A DNA stretch of 64,000 nucleotides from an uncultured Bacteroidales bacterium (GTDB lineage Bacteria; Bacteroidota; Bacteroidia; Bacteroidales; Muribaculaceae): NCBI GenBank assembly GCA_947176235.1, contig CAMWPM010000005.1, forward strand, positions 20,312-84,311, given 5' to 3'. The position numbers and the translations under genes are program-made. Below are positions 29,525 through 40,239 of this stretch, one piece after another (positions within the stretch are counted from its first letter, which is position 1; each line of letters starts with the position of its first letter). The notes beneath the pieces were generated by a model. The model saw nothing but the letters and a program-made list of their open reading frames with translations. It ran no database searches and was not told the origin of the DNA.

Positions 29525-31255
29525 ATGAAAATCAACAATATCAAGAATTTCATCCTGATCGGAGCCCTCGGGGTGTCGATGGCATCGTGTGAGGACTTCC
29601 TCGACCGTCCTGCCGAAGACAACTACAACACCGACAACTTCTATCAGAACGACGAACAGTGCTATCAGGGAGTGAACTACCTCTACAATTCACCCTGGTA
29701 TGACTTCCAGCGCGGCTTCATCCGCGTGGCTGAAACAATGTCGGGCAACGAGTTCGAAAGCCAGAATCCCTATATGAACTTCTCGGTGAACGGCACGAAC
29801 GAGGACCTGATCAACATGTCGTACTCGCTGTGGGCAGTGATCGGTCACGCCAACACCGTCTATAACAGCCTCAAGGGCGCGAGCGGCACAGCATCGGAGA
29901 CGGTGAAGAACGCCTGCATGGGCGAGTGCCTGACCTGGAAGGCAATGGCATATTTCTATCTGGTGCGTACCTTCGGCGATGTGCCCATCATCCACGACAA
30001 CTCGGAGGTGCTCGGCTCGGGTAACTACAACAGTGTGTTCAAGGTGCAGAAGGCTGACGTGTACGAGTACATCATCATGACCCTTGAAAAGGCACTCGAG
30101 CTTCTTCCGAAGTCGACCACCCAGAAGGGACGTATCGACTACTACTGCGCCGAAGGTCTGCTTGCCAAGGTGTACCTGACCCGTTCGGGTCTCGGGATGT
30201 CAGGCTCCCGCAATGATGCTGATCTCGCTGAAGCTGCAAAACTTGCAAAGGACGTGATCGACAACTCAGGTCGCAGCCTGATGGAGAATTACTCCGACAT
30301 CTTCCGCATGCAGAACAACGAGTGCGAAGAGTCTCTTATCGCATGGCGCTGGAGCGCAGGCCGCTCACCCTGGACTCAGCAGAATACCCTTCAGAGTGAC
30401 CTCGCAATGGGTGGCTTCTCGGAATTCGGTGACACATGGGGCGGCTGGCGCGGACCGTCGGTTGACCTTCAGGACGCATTCGGGGTAAGCTCGCTTGACA
30501 ATCCTGCTACGCGCATCGACGTAGATACCCGCCGCAAAGCGACGATGATGCTCCCCGGTGACGTCTATGAATACTTCTGGACTGACAAGGGCGGCTTCGA
30601 CCTCCTGAAATTTGTCTACGATCCCGAATATGGCAAGGGGGGCCCCGGCGGCACATGGCAGTGCGGTACCGGCGCACAGCACGTGAAGCACCTCTACGGT
30701 GACACATACGACCACGAGCAGGCTCTCGGCACTTCGCCAGAGAACATGGCTTACGGTCTCGCCACCCATATTCTCCGTCTTGCCGACGTCTATCTGATCT
30801 ATGCAGAAGCTGCCCTCGGCAACAATGCATCGACTTCGGACGCCAGCATCCTTGCAGCCTTCAATGCAGTTCGCGAGCGCGCCCATGTCTCCACAAAGAC
30901 CTCCATCACTTTCGATGACATCTGGAAAGAGCGTCGTCTGGAACTTGCCATGGAGGGTGACCGCTGGTACGACTTCGTACGCCGCAGCTACTACGACGTA
31001 CAGTCATGTATCGACGAACTGAAAGGTCAACGTCGTGCAGGTTACGACGGCTTTGATGACGTGGCAAGCAGATATTATGAGTCAGGACAGTGGACGGTAG
31101 ATCCCAACACCACGAAATACAATACGGATCAGCCCGTGCCGAACGTGACCGCAGCATCGTTCACACTTCCCTTCCCGACGGAGGATGTAGTGTTCAACCC
31201 CAACCTCCTCGCCGAGCCAATCCACGAGGAAGTGCGCGAACTCTATGCATATTGA
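29525..31255 (+). CDS. SusD/RagB family outer-membrane glycan-binding lipoprotein
   Basis: MASCEDFLDRPAEDNYN lipobox, immediately downstream of susC, WKERRLELAMEGDRWYDFVR. Confidence 0.97.
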   Translation: MKINNIKNFILIGALGVSMASCEDFLDRPAEDNYNTDNFYQNDEQCYQGVNYLYNSPWYDFQRGFIRVAETMSGNEFESQNPYMNFSVNGTNEDLINMSYSLWAVIGHANTVYNSLKGASGTASETVKNACMGECLTWKAMAYFYLVRTFGDVPIIHDNSEVLGSGNYNSVFKVQKADVYEYIIMTLEKALELLPKSTTQKGRIDYYCAEGLLAKVYLTRSGLGMSGSRNDADLAEAAKLAKDVIDNSGRSLMENYSDIFRMQNNECEESLIAWRWSAGRSPWTQQNTLQSDLAMGGFSEFGDTWGGWRGPSVDLQDAFGVSSLDNPATRIDVDTRRKATMMLPGDVYEYFWTDKGGFDLLKFVYDPEYGKGGPGGTWQCGTGAQHVKHLYGDTYDHEQALGTSPENMAYGLATHILRLADVYLIYAEAALGNNASTSDASILAAFNAVRERAHVSTKTSITFDDIWKERRLELAMEGDRWYDFVRRSYYDVQSCIDELKGQRRAGYDGFDDVASRYYESGQWTVDPNTTKYNTDQPVPNVTAASFTLPFPTEDVVFNPNLLAEPIHEEVRELYAY

Positions 31256-31291
31256 TTTTCCCACCAGTGAAAAGCTAATAACAACGAGACA

Positions 31292-32605
31292 ATGAACAAC
31301 TCAAGATACACGAAATGGGCACTTGGCGTCGCAGTAGCGGTGCTCGGGATCACTGCAGTGAGCTGCGATGACCAGCCCGACAAATTTGAGATGACCGGCG
31401 GCGTGCCTACGATCAAGTATGTGCGCGTGACGACGCCGGAGTCAGGCGACTCGCTCATCACGGGCGCCTATATGGAGAATACGATCTGCCTGGTGGGTGA
31501 CAATCTTCGTTCGATCCACGAGATGTACTTCAACGACCAGAAGGCAATCCTCAACACCTCACTGATCACTGACCACACGCTTATCGTGGACGTGCCGAAG
31601 AACATCCCTGAAGATGTGACTGACAAGATCTACATGCACACCCGCGACGGTGAAATCGTGACTTACGACTTCAACGTGCTTGTACCGGGACCGGCGGTAC
31701 GCTCCATCTCCTGTGAGTGGACCAAACCGGGCAATGAAGCCACCATCTACGGTGACTATTTCATCGACGATCCCAACAAACCGCTGAAGATCACTTTCTC
31801 CGGCAATGTGGAACTTCCTTACGAGAACATCAAGAAAATCACAAAGACAGCCATCACATTCGAAGTGCCTGAGAACTGGACCGAGGGCTACATGAACGTC
31901 ACCACACTCTACGGTACGTCGCGCTCATCGTTCAAGTTCCACGACACGACCAACATCCTCTTCGACTGGGATGGCAATAACGGTGGACTCGCAACCGGTC
32001 ACGGCTGGCGCGGCGGCGTCATCCATCAGGACGGTGATGATGAAGGCGTTGAAGCACTTGATGGCGGCTACCTCTTCTTCTCGGCAGATCTCAGCGGCGA
32101 AGCCGGAGCAACCTGGGCAGAAGATGGATTCTCCTTCAACTACTGGCCTGACGCGTCGGGAGAATTCGGTCCTCTGAGCAGCCGTCCGGAGTTTGCAGAT
32201 CTGATTTCGGATTATGGTGTAGACGGACTTCAGATTAAGTTCGAGATGTGCATTCCGGCTTCCAATCCCTGGAGTTCCTGCGCCATGCAGATAATCTTCA
32301 CAGGTGATGATGCCGTGACTTACGATACAGCCAACAACACTTACATAAGCGATGAAAACGTTCCGCGAGGCCTTTATAATCCCTGGAAGGCAGTAGGATC
32401 CTACGACACCGGAGGCAATTGGACCACAGTGTCGATGCCGCTCAGCCAGTTCACGTTCAAGCCTGACGGCGGTGTCTGTGGCAACAAGCTGAATCAGAAC
32501 ATGCTCACCGGTCTGACTTTCTTCGTGTGGAGCGGCGGTGTGTCAGGAACCGATTGTACGCCTGTCATACTCCTTGACAACATACGAGTAGTACCAGTTG
32601 AATAA
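31292..32605 (+). CDS. Surface glycan-binding lipoprotein (SusE/F-positioned, IPT/TIG-like)
   Basis: AVSCDDQPDKFE lipoprotein; IPT-like segments and C-terminal CBM-like domain; located after susD. Confidence 0.82.
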   Translation: MNNSRYTKWALGVAVAVLGITAVSCDDQPDKFEMTGGVPTIKYVRVTTPESGDSLITGAYMENTICLVGDNLRSIHEMYFNDQKAILNTSLITDHTLIVDVPKNIPEDVTDKIYMHTRDGEIVTYDFNVLVPGPAVRSISCEWTKPGNEATIYGDYFIDDPNKPLKITFSGNVELPYENIKKITKTAITFEVPENWTEGYMNVTTLYGTSRSSFKFHDTTNILFDWDGNNGGLATGHGWRGGVIHQDGDDEGVEALDGGYLFFSADLSGEAGATWAEDGFSFNYWPDASGEFGPLSSRPEFADLISDYGVDGLQIKFEMCIPASNPWSSCAMQIIFTGDDAVTYDTANNTYISDENVPRGLYNPWKAVGSYDTGGNWTTVSMPLSQFTFKPDGGVCGNKLNQNMLTGLTFFVWSGGVSGTDCTPVILLDNIRVVPVE

Positions 32606-32627
32606 TAAACAGTAAACTTATCCAACA

Positions 32628-34979
32628 ATGAAATATGTACAAAAACTGATTGCTGCGTTATTAGCAGTCATCATGATAGCTCCGGCAGTCGTGTTGACAT
32701 CGTGCAACGACGATGACGACTTCGGCACCGAGCAATACAAAGGAGGCATCAACCTCAATGTGTGGGGACCCTCACCCGTGATGCGCGGAGGTCAGCTCCG
32801 CTTCCTTGGTTCGGGTCTGGATCAGGTGACAGGCATCACTCTTCCCGGCGCGGGTGAAATCACCGACATTATGGTGGTAAGCCCCGAGGAGATCCAGATC
32901 ACCGTCCCTCAGAATGCCGAACCGGGCTATGTCACCCTCCACACTCCGAAGGGAGACATCACCACAATCACCGAACTTACCTTCACCGAGCCGATCGTGC
33001 TTGAATCGATGACTCCGCTGAGCGTGAAACCGGGCGACGTGATCACTCTCAAAGGTGACTATCTGAATCTTATCCATGAGATCATCTTCGCAGATGATGT
33101 GACAGTGGGTGAGGCTGACTTCACGAGCCACAGCCGCTATGAAATCAAGGTGGCAGTCCCCGCAGAGGCACAGACCGGCAAGATCATCCTCAGCGACGCT
33201 GACGAGGAAATGCCCAACTGGGTTTACTCGGACGAGGAACTCGTGGTGGCACTTCCCACGGTGGCAGAGCCTCTCGACCTGACTAATGCGAAGCCCGGCG
33301 ACGTGGTGACAATCAGCGGTCAGAACCTTGACCTTACGGTAGACGTGCAGATGGCTAACGGCGAAAGTCTTCCCTTCGAACTCACTGAGGACGGCAAGCT
33401 GGTGTTCACGCTTCCCGAAAATGCAGTGGACGGCGCTATCGTGGCTATCGCCGCATCGGGCGTGAAGGTGGTGATCGCCAATATCGGCATGGTAGAACCG
33501 ACCGAGATGGTAGCAACCCCCGCTACCGAACTCCGCGGCGGTGACATCGTGACAATCAAGGGTCTGAACCTCGATCAGGTTGTGAGCATCGTATTCCCCG
33601 GCGTAGCTGACGCAGTGGAACCCGCAACCATCAGCAACGGCGAACTTACGGTAGCATTCCCCGAAAAGGCACAGTCGGGTGCCATCACCCTTAATCTCAA
33701 GAGCGGCAAGACAAATGCTAATGTGGAGCTTGCAACGGCGAAGCCCATGAATATCTCATACGCTCCCGCTCCCGTACCTTCAGGCGGCGAACTGACCGTG
33801 AAGGGCAGCAATCTTGACGTTGCTTCGGCAATCGTGTTCGGCGGCGACGTAGAAGTGGCTATCGAGAATCCGACGGCTACAGAGTTCAAGGTAATGGTTC
33901 CGCTGAGCGCACAGTCGGGCGCACCCGTTATCAAGATGGCAAACGGCGAGAGCGTAGAGGCTCCCGAACTTGAAATCGCCCTCCCGACGATCGCTTACAT
34001 CACCGAGATGCCCGCAGAGGATGCTGAAATCCATGCAGGAACAGTGTTCAGCGTGCAGATCGCCAATGAGAAACTCCTCACAGGCGTGAAGGTGAACGGC
34101 GAAGACGTGCAGTACATCCTCAATGGCACAACGCTCTACATCAATCTTCCCGAAACGTGCGGCAGCGGAACAACCGTAACGCTCGTGTCAGGCGACGAAT
34201 CGCTCGACTATGTGTTTGACTTTATTCCTCAGACCCACGTGGGCATCACGCTTTGGGAAGGAATGTTTGAGAACGGAGGCTGGGCCGGTATGCAGGATCT
34301 CGCATGGGGCGGCTACGACTGGTCGAATATCCCCGCGGGAGCTATCATCACGCTGTATGTAACTCCGACGGTAGCCGACGGTGAATGGTGGTGCGTATCG
34401 CTGCGCCACGGCAACGACTGGGGTAACCTACCCGCACCGATACCCGGTCAGTATGACAATCCGGCAGACGGCATGGTACAGTTTGAACTGACCGAGGAAG
34501 TGAAAGCCGATATTATCGCCAACAACGGATTTGTGGTGAGCGGTACGGGCTATATCATGACGAAGATTACCGCAGAGTGGGAGATTTCGCTTGAGACTCA
34601 GGTCATGTTTGACTGGGATTATCCGGTAGACATGGGTAATTACAGTATCAATCTTGAGGGTAAGCCCGGATCTGCCTTAATTGATGCAGGTGTCAAGAAG
34701 GGACAGACACTCACTATTTACTGTACGCCTACCGCTGATTATAACACAGCAGATCCTCAAGTCCATATTCAGATTTTTGATGGTCACTGGGGTGCTCTTA
34801 CTTTCCCTGAAATTAATGGTGGAGGTCAGTTTAATGAAGCCACTTGGGGTGATATGAGCAAAATCGAAATCAAGGTTACTGACGAACTTTACGAGAAGTT
34901 CACTACTCTGACAGACTGGGGATACTGCATTATCTTCCAGGGTAATAATATCCTTATTAATAAGGTGACGCTGAAATAA
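32628..34979 (+). CDS. Surface glycan-binding lipoprotein with tandem IPT/TIG-like repeats
   Basis: LTSCNDDDDFGTE surface lipoprotein signal; repeated 'PGD/GGD-(V/I)(V/T)I.G..L' segments; two similar C-terminal modules. Confidence 0.82.
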   Translation: MKYVQKLIAALLAVIMIAPAVVLTSCNDDDDFGTEQYKGGINLNVWGPSPVMRGGQLRFLGSGLDQVTGITLPGAGEITDIMVVSPEEIQITVPQNAEPGYVTLHTPKGDITTITELTFTEPIVLESMTPLSVKPGDVITLKGDYLNLIHEIIFADDVTVGEADFTSHSRYEIKVAVPAEAQTGKIILSDADEEMPNWVYSDEELVVALPTVAEPLDLTNAKPGDVVTISGQNLDLTVDVQMANGESLPFELTEDGKLVFTLPENAVDGAIVAIAASGVKVVIANIGMVEPTEMVATPATELRGGDIVTIKGLNLDQVVSIVFPGVADAVEPATISNGELTVAFPEKAQSGAITLNLKSGKTNANVELATAKPMNISYAPAPVPSGGELTVKGSNLDVASAIVFGGDVEVAIENPTATEFKVMVPLSAQSGAPVIKMANGESVEAPELEIALPTIAYITEMPAEDAEIHAGTVFSVQIANEKLLTGVKVNGEDVQYILNGTTLYINLPETCGSGTTVTLVSGDESLDYVFDFIPQTHVGITLWEGMFENGGWAGMQDLAWGGYDWSNIPAGAIITLYVTPTVADGEWWCVSLRHGNDWGNLPAPIPGQYDNPADGMVQFELTEEVKADIIANNGFVVSGTGYIMTKITAEWEISLETQVMFDWDYPVDMGNYSINLEGKPGSALIDAGVKKGQTLTIYCTPTADYNTADPQVHIQIFDGHWGALTFPEINGGGQFNEATWGDMSKIEIKVTDELYEKFTTLTDWGYCIIFQGNNILINKVTLK

Positions 34980-34991
34980 ATTCACCAATAC

Positions 34992-35036
34992 ATCACAGGG
35001 GATTTTCTCTCATGTAAATCCCCTGTGATTTTTTTA
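34992..35036 (+). terminator. Strong intrinsic terminator between SGBP and GH26 genes
   Basis: Perfect 14-bp inverted repeat ATCACAGGGGATTT (34992-35005) / AAATCCCCTGTGAT (35016-35029) then a 7-nt T tract. Confidence 0.85.
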
Positions 35037-35060
35037 CTATAACACTACCAATTCACATCA

Positions 35061-36488
35061 ATGGAAAGCATTAAGAAAACATTTGGCAAGTGCCTGATAG
35101 CCATTGCCTGTGCGCTGACCATCACGTCGTGCGGCAGCGACAGTAAAGACGACGAACCCGTAGGACCTCAGCAGAAGCTGACGCTGCGGACACAGTCGAT
35201 AGCCGACAATTCATCAGTGGACGCTGCGAGCACAAAGTCGATCGTCCTCTCGTACAACAATCTCATAGAAATCAAGGATGCCGCAGGAATCACCCTGAAC
35301 GGCGCAAAAGCAGATGCCTCAGCCAGCGGCATGGATCTGACAATAGATCTGAATCTGGAACCCTGGAAGGAATATTCGCTTGAACTCAAAGCCGGAGCCA
35401 TCGCCGTGAAGGGCAATGACAAAGCCGTGTCGGAGAGCAAGACCATCATATTTGACACAAAATACGGCAAGGACCCGAATGCCGACCCGACGGCAACGGT
35501 GGCAAAGACGCTTGTGAACAGCAAAGCCACGAAGGAGACAGTGAACCTCTACAATCTGCTGCTCGAGAACTACGGGAAGAAGATCTTCTCGGGTACGATG
35601 GGCGGTGTGGCTCTGGAGACGGGCTACTATGACATGGTGGCAAACGGAACAGGGCTGAATCCGGCAATCATCGGATTTGACTTCATTCACTTAGGATGGT
35701 CGCCCGCCAACTGGATCGACTATACGAAAATCAATGTGGTGAAGGAATCGTGGGACAAAGGGCGCATCATATCGTTCTGCTGGCACTGGAATGTGCCCGA
35801 CAGCGAAGCCAACGTGGGGAATCCGAGCAATTACAATGCCCGCAACAAGTTCAGCGCCAAGAATGCCGTGACTCCCGGAACGTGGGAGAACGACTTCATC
35901 AACAAGGATCTGGAGAAGGTGGCTGAGACGCTGAAAATGTATCAGGACTCAGGTATCCCGATTCTGTGGCGTCCGCTGCATGAAGCAGCCGGCGACTACA
36001 AGTGGGGCGCATGGTTCTGGTGGGGATTCGAAGGCGTTGAGGCTACGAAGGATCTATGGAAGTACATGTATAACAAGCTCACGAATGAGTATGGCATCAA
36101 TAACCTGATCTGGGTGTGGACGATGCAGTGCTCGGACGAAGGACGTCCGGCAAGCATTGACAAGCTCAGAGGCGCATATCCGGGCGACGAATACGTGGAC
36201 ATCGTCGGTGCCGATATCTACCCGCAGAAGGTGGGAGAGTCGACCAACGCACAGTTCAATCTGATGAATGAGGCAATCAACGGCAAGAAGATGCTGACGC
36301 TGAGCGAGGTCGGGCTGTTCCCAAGCTTTGAACTCGCCGAGAAGGACGGTTGCCTGTGGTCGTACTTCATGCAGTGGTATGACGACGACGCAAATCAGGA
36401 CGGTTACCAGCCGGGCGTGAGTGACTTCAACACGCTTAAAACGTGGAAAGACGTGATGAGCGAGCCGATAGTGATCAACGCCAGATGA
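35061..36488 (+). CDS. Glycoside hydrolase family 26 mannanase, lipoprotein
   Basis: ITSCGSDSKDDEP lipoprotein; IISFCWHWNVPDSE, PILWRPLHEAAG, GAWFWWG, LSEVGLFP. Confidence 0.93.
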   Translation: MESIKKTFGKCLIAIACALTITSCGSDSKDDEPVGPQQKLTLRTQSIADNSSVDAASTKSIVLSYNNLIEIKDAAGITLNGAKADASASGMDLTIDLNLEPWKEYSLELKAGAIAVKGNDKAVSESKTIIFDTKYGKDPNADPTATVAKTLVNSKATKETVNLYNLLLENYGKKIFSGTMGGVALETGYYDMVANGTGLNPAIIGFDFIHLGWSPANWIDYTKINVVKESWDKGRIISFCWHWNVPDSEANVGNPSNYNARNKFSAKNAVTPGTWENDFINKDLEKVAETLKMYQDSGIPILWRPLHEAAGDYKWGAWFWWGFEGVEATKDLWKYMYNKLTNEYGINNLIWVWTMQCSDEGRPASIDKLRGAYPGDEYVDIVGADIYPQKVGESTNAQFNLMNEAINGKKMLTLSEVGLFPSFELAEKDGCLWSYFMQWYDDDANQDGYQPGVSDFNTLKTWKDVMSEPIVINAR

Positions 36489-36554
36489 AAAGGGCGTGAG
36501 ATGACTACGCACTGACATAACGACAGCTTCAACATAGACAAGGAAAGAGCAGAA

Positions 36555-39008
36555 ATGGAGAAATACGGATACTTTGATGACGCGCGCCGCGAATACGTCA
36601 TCACGGAGCCCCGCACACCGTGGCCCTGGATCAATTATCTGGGAACGAAAGACTTTTTCTCGCTGATATCGAATACGGCAGGCGGCTACTCGTTCTACAA
36701 GGACGCTAAGTTCCGCCGCATCACGCGCTACCGCTACAACGGGGTGCCGATGGATGCTGGTGGTCGTTACTTCTACATCAAGGATGGCGATGGGAAGGCA
36801 TGGAATCCCGGTTGGAAACCATGTAAGACCGAGCTTGACCGCTATGAGTGCCGTCACGGCATGAACTACACGGAGATCACGGGAGAAAAGGATGGTCTGG
36901 AAGCCCGAACGCTCTTCTTCGTTCCGCTCGACACGCATGCTGAGGTGACGCTGCTGACGCTGACCAACAAGACCGATGAGGTGAAGAGCGTGAAGCTGTG
37001 GTCGTTCCAGGAATGGTGTCTGTGGAACGCGCAGACCGATATGGAGAACTTCCAGCGAAATTTCTCAACCGGCGAGGTGGAGATAGACGGGTCGACGCTC
37101 TACCATAAGACAGAATACAAGGAGCGCCGCGATCACTATGCGTTCTATCACGTTAACCGCGAGATTCAGGGCTTCGACACTGACCGCGAGACTTTCCTGG
37201 GACTGTATAACGGATTTGACGATCCGGATGCCGTCAGAGCCGGACATGCGTTTGGCTCGGTGGCTCACGGGTGGAGTCCGATAGCGTCGCATTTCATGGA
37301 ACTCACCCTGCAACCGGGCGAATCGACCAATATGGTTTTTGTGCTCGGATATGTGGAGAACGCTCCGGAGGAGAAGTGGGAGAGCAAGGGCGTGGTGAAC
37401 AAGACCAAAGCCCGCGAACTGATAGCCCGATTCTCGACGAAGGAGCAGGTGGAGGAGGCTTTCGGCGATCTTAAGGCTTACTGGGACCGCCTGCTTGACA
37501 AGTACACGGTGAAAAGCGGTGACGAGCGGCTTGACCGCATGGTGAACATCTGGAATCAGTACCAGTGCATGATAACGTTCTGCTTCTCACGTTCGGCATC
37601 GTTCTTCGAGAGCGGCATCGGGCGTGGAATGGGATTCCGAGATTCAAACCAGGATCTGATTGGCTTCGTGCATCAGATCCCGGAGCGTGCGCGGGAGCGA
37701 ATCATCGACATCGCTTCGACGCAATTTCCGGACGGCGGCTGCTACCACCAGTATCAGCCGCTTACGAAGCGCGGCAACAACGACATAGGCGGCGGCTTCA
37801 ATGATGATCCGATGTGGCTGATATTCGGCACGATCGCCTATATCAAGGAGACCGGCGACATGTCGATACTCGACGAGCCGGTGCCGTTTGACAACGAGCC
37901 GGGCACGGAAGTGCCGCTGATGGAGCATCTGCGCGTGTCGTTCAACCACGTGATAGAGAATCTGGGTCCGCACGGGCTACCGCTGATCGGACGTGCCGAC
38001 TGGAACGACTGTCTGAATCTCAATTGCTTCTCGACCGATCCCAACGAAAGTTATCAGACGACGGAGAACAAGACCGAGGGATCGAAGGCGGAGTCGCTGA
38101 TGATTGCAGGTCAGTTTGTGATCTACGGCGAAGAGTACGTTAAACTCTGCCGTCAGCTGGGCATGAACGAGGAGGCGGACCGCGCCGAATCCCATGTGGA
38201 GGCGATGCGCGAAGCTGTGAAGCGTGACGGCTGGGACGGCGACTGGTACTTGCGTGCTTACGACTATTACGGACGCCCGGTTGGCAGCCACGTCAACAAA
38301 GAGGGTAAGATCTTCATCGAAAGTCAGGGCTGGTGCACTATGGCAGGAATCGGTCTTGAGGACGGCATGGTGGAGAAGTCGCTTGACTCGGTGAAGAAAT
38401 ATCTTGACTCGGAGCATGGAATCGTACTCAACAATCCGGCGTTCACCGAATATGTGGTGGATTATGGCGAAATCTCGTCGTATCCGGCAGGCTACAAGGA
38501 AAATGCCGGAATTTTCGCCCACAACAATCCGTGGATAATCATAGGTGAAACTGTGCTTGGCAGAGGTGACGAAGCCTGGCGCTACTATGAGAAGATCTGC
38601 CCCGCCTACGTAGAGGAGCGCAACTCCCATCTGCACAAAGTGGAGCCTTACGTCTACTGCCAGATGACAGCCGGCAAGGATGCTTTCCGACCCGGAGAAG
38701 CCAAAAACTCATGGCTTACGGGCACCGCGGCGTGGAACTGGTATGCGATCACGCAGTTTATCCTTGGTGTGAAGCCGGGATATGACGGGCTCGAAATCGA
38801 TCCCTGCATTCCCCGCGACTGGGACGGATACGAAGTGAAACGCGAATTCCGAGGCGCCGAGTACATCATCAAAGTGAAAAATCCCCATCATCTCAACAGT
38901 GGCGTCACACACCTGACAGTCAACGGCGAACGTGTCGAGGGCAATATCGTGCCGATGGCTCCCGCCGGAAGCGTGAACACTGTGGAAGTCACACTTGAAG
39001 AAAAATAA
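36555..39008 (+). CDS. GH94 family phosphorylase (cellobiose-phosphorylase-like)
   Basis: [58 protein letters not shown], catalytic region [17 protein letters not shown]. Confidence 0.92.
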   Translation: MEKYGYFDDARREYVITEPRTPWPWINYLGTKDFFSLISNTAGGYSFYKDAKFRRITRYRYNGVPMDAGGRYFYIKDGDGKAWNPGWKPCKTELDRYECRHGMNYTEITGEKDGLEARTLFFVPLDTHAEVTLLTLTNKTDEVKSVKLWSFQEWCLWNAQTDMENFQRNFSTGEVEIDGSTLYHKTEYKERRDHYAFYHVNREIQGFDTDRETFLGLYNGFDDPDAVRAGHAFGSVAHGWSPIASHFMELTLQPGESTNMVFVLGYVENAPEEKWESKGVVNKTKARELIARFSTKEQVEEAFGDLKAYWDRLLDKYTVKSGDERLDRMVNIWNQYQCMITFCFSRSASFFESGIGRGMGFRDSNQDLIGFVHQIPERARERIIDIASTQFPDGGCYHQYQPLTKRGNNDIGGGFNDDPMWLIFGTIAYIKETGDMSILDEPVPFDNEPGTEVPLMEHLRVSFNHVIENLGPHGLPLIGRADWNDCLNLNCFSTDPNESYQTTENKTEGSKAESLMIAGQFVIYGEEYVKLCRQLGMNEEADRAESHVEAMREAVKRDGWDGDWYLRAYDYYGRPVGSHVNKEGKIFIESQGWCTMAGIGLEDGMVEKSLDSVKKYLDSEHGIVLNNPAFTEYVVDYGEISSYPAGYKENAGIFAHNNPWIIIGETVLGRGDEAWRYYEKICPAYVEERNSHLHKVEPYVYCQMTAGKDAFRPGEAKNSWLTGTAAWNWYAITQFILGVKPGYDGLEIDPCIPRDWDGYEVKREFRGAEYIIKVKNPHHLNSGVTHLTVNGERVEGNIVPMAPAGSVNTVEVTLEEK

Positions 39009-39013
39009 AACGA

Positions 39014-40174
39014 ATGAAAAGATATGCAATTTCGGCTGTCGCGGCACTGATGCTTATGTCGTGCGGCACGAAAACAGGCAATAAGGCGGTCGAGACGGCT
39101 GAAGAAACCGCTACACCCGCGTCCGCCCTCCTCGCCCTGATGAGTGAGGCTGCCAAGCAGGGCAAATATATGGTAGGTCATCACGATGACACTGCCTATG
39201 GATATGAATGGCAATACGAGGAGGGTCGCAGCGACGTCAAAGAGACGGCCGGTGACTACCCGGGCGTGATCAACTGGGATCTGGGTCTGATAGAGCTTGA
39301 CTCGGCGAAAGAGCTTGACGGCGTGCCGTTTGAGTTTATTGCCGAAGAGGTGGCGAAGCAGAACGCACGCGGCGGTGTCAACTCCTTCAGCTGGCATCTC
39401 CGTCATCCTGGTACACGTGCAACCTCGTGGGACGTACAACCTCCGGTAGTAGCCGAAATCGTGACCGAAGGGACAGCGATGAATGACACGATGGTGACGT
39501 GGATAGGACGCGCCGCCGATTTCATCGGCAGTCTGCGCGATGCGGATGGCAACCGCATCGGCGTGCTGTTCCGTCCCTGGCATGAACACACCGGCAGCTG
39601 GTTCTGGTGGGGCAAGGATCTGTGCTCCCCGGAGGACTACAAGGCACTGTGGGCTCTCACCCGGAAAGTGTTTGATGAAAAAGGCATTGACAATGTGGTA
39701 TGGGTCTACTCTCCCGGTCAGATAACAGATGAGGCAGAATATCTGGAGCGTTATCCCGGTGACGAATATGTGGACGTGCTCGGATGCGATATCTATCACT
39801 ACGGTGGAGAGCCTGCTACCGACGACTACCGCATGAACGTGAACAATACTCTCGGCATAGCAAAGAAACTTGCCGACGAGCGAGGTAAATTGATAGCACT
39901 CAGTGAGACAGGGCTTGAGGCTCTTCCGATGGATGGATGGTTTACGGAAGTGCTCGGCCCGCTCTGCGACGCTTATCCCATAACGTCCGTGACGCTATGG
40001 CGCAATGCTGAGAAGAACAGCAAGCATGAGCATTTCTATGCTCCATACAAAGGACATCCGTCAGAAAAGTCGTTTGCGGAGTGGACAGCAGGATCGAGCC
40101 CCATGCTGGCATCAGATGTAGCCGCCCTGCGCAAATCCATGAACGACACTACGAAGACTGCCGGCACCAATTGA
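39014..40174 (+). CDS. Glycoside hydrolase family 26 mannanase/mannobiosidase-like, lipoprotein
   Basis: [14 protein letters not shown] lipobox; [47 protein letters not shown]. Confidence 0.92.
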   Translation: MKRYAISAVAALMLMSCGTKTGNKAVETAEETATPASALLALMSEAAKQGKYMVGHHDDTAYGYEWQYEEGRSDVKETAGDYPGVINWDLGLIELDSAKELDGVPFEFIAEEVAKQNARGGVNSFSWHLRHPGTRATSWDVQPPVVAEIVTEGTAMNDTMVTWIGRAADFIGSLRDADGNRIGVLFRPWHEHTGSWFWWGKDLCSPEDYKALWALTRKVFDEKGIDNVVWVYSPGQITDEAEYLERYPGDEYVDVLGCDIYHYGGEPATDDYRMNVNNTLGIAKKLADERGKLIALSETGLEALPMDGWFTEVLGPLCDAYPITSVTLWRNAEKNSKHEHFYAPYKGHPSEKSFAEWTAGSSPMLASDVAALRKSMNDTTKTAGTN

Positions 40175-40239
40175 ATCGGAATACCATTTACCGCAATTAT
40201 CAATACCAACTAACCCAATCTTTATCACTAATAAGCATC

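Noticed and set aside
36054-36938. 294-aa minus ORF spanning the GH26-1/GH94 junction (and similar 38888..39799)
   Set aside because: Overlaps two clear sense genes; no plausible product.
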